The translations under genes and the position numbers were made by a program. Below the pieces are notes generated by a model. The model had not been told where the DNA came from, searched no databases, and saw only the letters and a program-made list of their open reading frames with translations. From the NCBI GenBank assembly GCA_012516295.1, contig JAAYWU010000129.1:1-9384 (forward strand): a stretch of DNA of 9,384 nt. The letters are read 5' to 3'. Source of the DNA: Clostridiales bacterium (lineage in GTDB: Bacteria > Bacillota > Clostridia > Oscillospirales > Acutalibacteraceae). Positions 6,353 through 9,384 of the stretch are shown here, piece by piece (position 1 is the first letter of the stretch; every line of letters starts with the position of its first letter).

Positions 6353-7321
6353 CTAAATTTCTCCAATCCGGTGGCAGGCCGCAAAATGCCCTGCTTCATA
6401 TTCTTTGAATTCCGGCACCTCGGCGGCGCACTGCTCCGTTGCGTACGGGCAGCGGGTCCGGAACCGGCACCCGGACGGCGGATTCAGCGGGCTGGGCACA
6501 TCGCCTTCCAACACAATCCGCTTCTTTGTCCTGCTTGTACGCGGATCCGGAATCGGGATAGCGGAAAGCAGGCTCTGCGTATAGGGATGGATCGGGTGCT
6601 CGTAAAGCGTATCGCTGTCGGCCAGCTCCACCATCTTACCTAAATACATTACGCCAATCCGGTTACTGATATGCTTAACAATTGCTAAATCATGCGCAAT
6701 AAATAAATAGGTGAGACCCAATTCCTGCTGCAAATCTTCGAACATATTCACAACCTGCGCCTGAATGGACACATCCAAGGCGGAAATCGGCTCGTCGCAG
6801 ACGATGAATTCCGGCTGCACCGCAAGCGCGCGGGCAATGCCGATCCTCTGCCGCTGGCCGCCGGAAAACTCGTGCGGGTAGCGGTTTGCATGCTCGGAAT
6901 TCAGGCCGACCTTTTCCAAAAGCGAAAGGATTCGTTCCTCGCGTTCCTTTTTATTGGCAGCGAGACCATGTATATCAATCGGCTCCCCGACAATGTCGCC
7001 GACCGTCATACGGGCGTCGAGGGAAGCGTACGGGTCCTGAAACACAATCTGCATCTTTCTGCGGTACGGTGCGAAAGGGATATGCGTGACATCCACGCCG
7101 TCATATATAATCTTCCCACCTGTAGGCTCATATAATCTTAAAATCGTTCGACCGGTAGTAGTTTTTCCGCATCCGCTTTCCCCTACCAGGCCGAAAGTTT
7201 CCCCTTTATTGATATAAAAGCTGACGTCGTCAACCGCTTTTACGTAAGATTTTTTAAACAGCCCGCCGCTTACCGGGAAGTACTGCTGAAGATGCTGAAC
7301 TTCTAATAGCTTTTCGCTCAT
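6353..7321 (-). CDS. oppF: Oligopeptide ABC transporter ATP-binding protein OppF
   Basis: This 322-residue cytoplasmic ATPase pairs with OppD to power peptide uptake. The N-terminus [18 protein letters not shown] is typical of OppF/DppF. Motifs are Walker A GESGCGKT (47-54, Lys53), Q-loop Gln95 in [10 protein letters not shown], signature [15 protein letters not shown] (152-166), Walker B IVCDEP (173-178, Glu177), D-loop SALD (180-183) and H-loop His210. The C-terminal oligopeptide-transporter domain (about 240-320) has [12 protein letters not shown] and a cysteine set Cys285, Cys291, Cys298, Cys316 in the [15 protein letters not shown] layout, which in related peptide transporters binds an iron-sulfur cluster. 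The ATG at 7321 overlaps the oppD stop (ATGA). GAGGGGGG lies 9 nt upstream. Nothing is broken. Confidence 0.95.
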   Translation of the reverse strand: MSEKLLEVQHLQQYFPVSGGLFKKSYVKAVDDVSFYINKGETFGLVGESGCGKTTTGRTILRLYEPTGGKIIYDGVDVTHIPFAPYRRKMQIVFQDPYASLDARMTVGDIVGEPIDIHGLAANKKEREERILSLLEKVGLNSEHANRYPHEFSGGQRQRIGIARALAVQPEFIVCDEPISALDVSIQAQVVNMFEDLQQELGLTYLFIAHDLAIVKHISNRIGVMYLGKMVELADSDTLYEHPIHPYTQSLLSAIPIPDPRTSRTKKRIVLEGDVPSPLNPPSGCRFRTRCPYATEQCAAEVPEFKEYEAGHFAACHRIGEI

Positions 7322-8328
7322 TCCTTGTTTCCCCCCTCGGCATTTTCAAACTGCTCTTTCTGAAGCAGCCAGCAGGCACTATTATGGCCCGGAGATATCT
7401 CCGTATACTCCGGCATCTGGCGCAGGCAGATTTTCATGCACTTGTCGCAGCGCGAAGCAAACGGACAGCCCGCCGGAGGGGACAGCAAATCGACCGGCAC
7501 GCCTTCAATCGGAACCAGGCGTTCGTGTCCCTTTTCGTGCAGCTTCGGGATGGAACGCAGAAGCCCTTCGGTATAGCAATGCTTCGGATTATAAAAAATA
7601 TCATCCGTACTGCCGATTTCTACAATCTTTCCGGCGTACATAACCGCTATGCGGTCGCAGACATCGGAAACAACACCCAAGTCATGGGTAATCATGATAA
7701 TCGACATATTGATTTTCTTTTTCAGTTCAACCATCAGTTCCAGTATCTGGGCCTGAATGGTTACGTCGAGCGCTGTGGTCGGTTCGTCCGCGATCAACAG
7801 CTTCGGCTCGCAGGCAAGCGCCATGGCGATCATGACTCTCTGGCGCATACCGCCGGAGAATTCATGCGGATACTGTTTTAAGCGCTTTTCCGGTTCGTTC
7901 ATGCCGACCAGGCTCAACAGTTCAATCGCTCTCGCCCTGCGCTCCTCCTTGTTTTTATTCGTGTGCAGGCGCAGCATTTCCATCAGCTGGCTGCCAATTG
8001 TGAACACAGGGTTCAAAGAAGTCATCGGGTCCTGGAAAATAATACTGACTTCGCTTCCGCGCATTTTGCGGAATTCCTTTTCGGTCATCTTATGCACCTG
8101 GTGGCCGTTAAAGTCCACCGTGCCGCCTACAATTTTACCCGGATGGGCAATCAAGCCCATAAGGGTATATGCGGAAACACTTTTTCCGCTTCCGGATTCT
8201 CCAACAATTCCAAGCACCTCGCCGTGGTTGAGTGTGTAAGACACACCGCTGACGGCCTTTACCTCTCCGGCAGGGGTAAAAAAGGAAACTTGAAGGTTTT
8301 CTATATCAAGAAGGCAATTCGCACTCAT
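7318..8328 (-). CDS. oppD: Oligopeptide ABC transporter ATP-binding protein OppD
   Basis: This 336-residue ATPase is the other half of the OppDF motor. Numbered from the ATG at 8328, motifs are Walker A GESGSGKS (43-50, Lys49), Q-loop Gln99 in [12 protein letters not shown], signature [15 protein letters not shown] (157-171), Walker B LIADEP (178-183, Glu182), D-loop TALD (185-188) and H-loop His215. [12 protein letters not shown] and FSGGMRQR are diagnostic of OppD/DppD rather than OppF. The C-terminal domain has Cys288, Cys294, Cys301 and Cys319 in the same layout as OppF, plus an extra Cys297. The ATG at 8328 is favoured over the in-frame TTG at 8334 because AGGAGA sits 7 nt before the ATG but almost touches the TTG. 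The stop overlaps the oppF start by four bases. Confidence 0.95.
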   Translation of the reverse strand: MSANCLLDIENLQVSFFTPAGEVKAVSGVSYTLNHGEVLGIVGESGSGKSVSAYTLMGLIAHPGKIVGGTVDFNGHQVHKMTEKEFRKMRGSEVSIIFQDPMTSLNPVFTIGSQLMEMLRLHTNKNKEERRARAIELLSLVGMNEPEKRLKQYPHEFSGGMRQRVMIAMALACEPKLLIADEPTTALDVTIQAQILELMVELKKKINMSIIMITHDLGVVSDVCDRIAVMYAGKIVEIGSTDDIFYNPKHCYTEGLLRSIPKLHEKGHERLVPIEGVPVDLLSPPAGCPFASRCDKCMKICLRQMPEYTEISPGHNSACWLLQKEQFENAEGGNKE

Positions 8329-8335
8329 TTTCAAA

Positions 8336-8341
8336 TCTCCT
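8336..8341 (-). promoter_or_regulatory. oppD Shine-Dalgarno sequence overlapping the oppC stop codon
   Basis: The minus strand reads TAGGAGA: the oppC stop TAG (8342-8340) supplies the first bases of the AGGAGA ribosome binding site, which lies 7 nt before the oppD ATG at 8328. This decides the oppD start and suggests coupled translation of oppC and oppD. Confidence 0.75.
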
Positions 8342-9384
8342 ATTTCTTAAGCTTTGGATCAAACGCATCCCTCAGGCCGTCGCCAAAGAGGTTGAATGAT
8401 AAAATAATCAAGCTGATTGCAACGGACGGAATAATCAAACGATAAGGATAAGCGCTGATTCCGCCTAGCGCATCGGACGCAAGCGAACCCAGGCTGGCCA
8501 TGGGGATTGCAACCCCCAACCCAAGATAGCTGAGGAACGCTTCCGTAAAGATTGCGGAAGGAATCTGCAGCGTTGTTGTAACGATCAGCGTGCCGATACA
8601 GTTCGGAAGCAAATGCTTAATAATGATCTGACGGTTGGAAGCGCCCAGCGCTTTTGCCGCCGTAACAAATTCCTGTTCTTTCAGCGTCATAATCTGGCCG
8701 CGCACAATCCTTGCCATACCAACCCAGTACAGCAGGCTGAATGTAATAAAGATACTGATTAATCCGACTCCGACTTTTTGCAGGCCCGCAAAAGCCGGGT
8801 TACTGTCAAACAACTTTGTCAGCGGCGTTTTCAAGGTTACCTGCAAAAGGATAATAATTAGCATATCGGGCACAGAGTAAATAATATCCACAATACGCAT
8901 CATCACCATATCGACCTTGCCGCCGAAGTATCCGGCAATCGCGCCGTAAATGCTTCCGATCAGCAGAACCAGCAGGCTGGCGACCAAACCAACCATAAGG
9001 GAAATCCGCGCGCCGATCATGACGCGGATCGCAATGTCGCGGCCAAAGCTGTCCGTACCGAAAATATGCGGGAAAACGCTTTTGCCCTGTGAAATGCTTT
9101 TCAATCCCATTGCGGAGTACTGCATTGGACGCAGATCTTCGCTGCCGCGAATCTGCTGGTCATAACGATACGGATAAAAATTCGGGATGATAAACGCACA
9201 AATCATAACGAGAATGATGACACCCAGCGCCACCATCGCCACTTTATTTTTCCGAAGGCGCCGAACCGCGTCCTTCCAGTAGGTTGTGCTTTCACGCATT
9301 ACAACCAAAGATTCTTTCTCATCCGCACTAGCAGGCAAAAAATCTTCTGCGTTCAATTGCAAGCTGAACGGATTTTTCTTGAGC
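8340..9384 (-). CDS. oppC: Oligopeptide ABC transporter permease OppC (5' end beyond window)
   Basis: This is one of the two membrane permeases of the peptide importer. The frame stays open to the right edge (about 347 residues visible). The TTG at 9362 has no ribosome binding site, and the upstream in-frame residues look OppC-like, so the true start is probably just outside. Numbering from 9362: soluble N-terminal tail with WKDAVRRLRKNKVAM (29-43), then six likely membrane segments (about 42-62, 120-145, 152-177, 198-217, 257-280, 306-326). FGTDSFGRDI (101-110) is the OppC/DppC hallmark. The coupling loop is TAAKALGASNRQIIIKHLLP (234-253), the EAA motif that contacts OppD/OppF. The end GDGLRDAFDPKLKK is typical. 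It is followed 11 nt later by oppD. The partner oppB is expected upstream, outside the window. Confidence 0.94.
   Translation of the reverse strand, partial: LKKNPFSLQLNAEDFLPASADEKESLVVMRESTTYWKDAVRRLRKNKVAMVALGVIILVMICAFIIPNFYPYRYDQQIRGSEDLRPMQYSAMGLKSISQGKSVFPHIFGTDSFGRDIAIRVMIGARISLMVGLVASLLVLLIGSIYGAIAGYFGGKVDMVMMRIVDIIYSVPDMLIIILLQVTLKTPLTKLFDSNPAFAGLQKVGVGLISIFITFSLLYWVGMARIVRGQIMTLKEQEFVTAAKALGASNRQIIIKHLLPNCIGTLIVTTTLQIPSAIFTEAFLSYLGLGVAIPMASLGSLASDALGGISAYPYRLIIPSVAISLIILSFNLFGDGLRDAFDPKLKK

Noticed and set aside
7384..8445. Several plus-strand open frames of about 160 codons opposite oppD
   Set aside because: They overlap each other and the clear OppD coding sequence, have no family resemblance, and are shadows.
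9357..9362. TTG at 9362 as the oppC start
   Set aside because: No ribosome binding site precedes it, and the frame continues open to the window edge, so the gene is better treated as truncated by the window.

Overview
The window holds two ordinary-looking ABC import operons, both read right to left on the minus strand. The protein sequences and signals suggest a low-to-mid GC Gram-positive anaerobe of the Clostridia, perhaps an Oscillospiraceae-type gut or environmental fermenter. Reasons: both binding proteins are Cys22 lipoproteins, as expected in a cell without a periplasm; the Shine-Dalgarno sequences are strong and GGAGG-like; the one long spacer is very A+T-rich; and the OppA and LivK sequences look Firmicute-like. 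The taxon is an inference, not a search result.

Right half (9384 to 4634): the distal part of an oligopeptide permease operon in the order oppC (5' end outside the window), oppD, oppF, oppA. OppC is one of two membrane permeases; its partner oppB is not visible and would be expected just beyond the right edge. OppD and OppF are paired ATPases, each with a C-terminal cysteine cluster. OppA is the lipid-anchored peptide-binding protein. oppC, oppD and oppF are tightly packed (11-nt gap, then an ATGA overlap). A 66-nt gap containing a stem-loop precedes oppA. A strong intrinsic terminator at 4585-4616 follows oppA.

Middle (4280 to 4633): a 354-nt A+T-rich spacer with the opp terminator and a good sigma-A-type promoter (TTGCAA, 16 nt, TATAAT) for the next operon. 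No gene is seen in it.

Left half (4279 to 1): a branched-chain amino acid (LIV/HAAT family) permease operon in the order livK, livH, livM, livG, livF (3' end outside the window). livK is separated from livH by 114 nt holding a 13-bp perfect stem-loop that could act as a partial terminator. livH, livM, livG and livF are separated by 3, 3 and 1 nt and are probably translationally coupled.

Together the two operons would bring in peptides and free branched-chain amino acids, fitting an amino-acid-scavenging or amino-acid-fermenting lifestyle. I see no mobile element, RNA gene, CRISPR array or unknown protein family. The points worth a second look are regulatory: the livK-livH hairpin and its possible alternative pairing with the livH ribosome binding site, the oppF-oppA hairpin, motifs at the liv promoter, and a CxxC pair in LivK.
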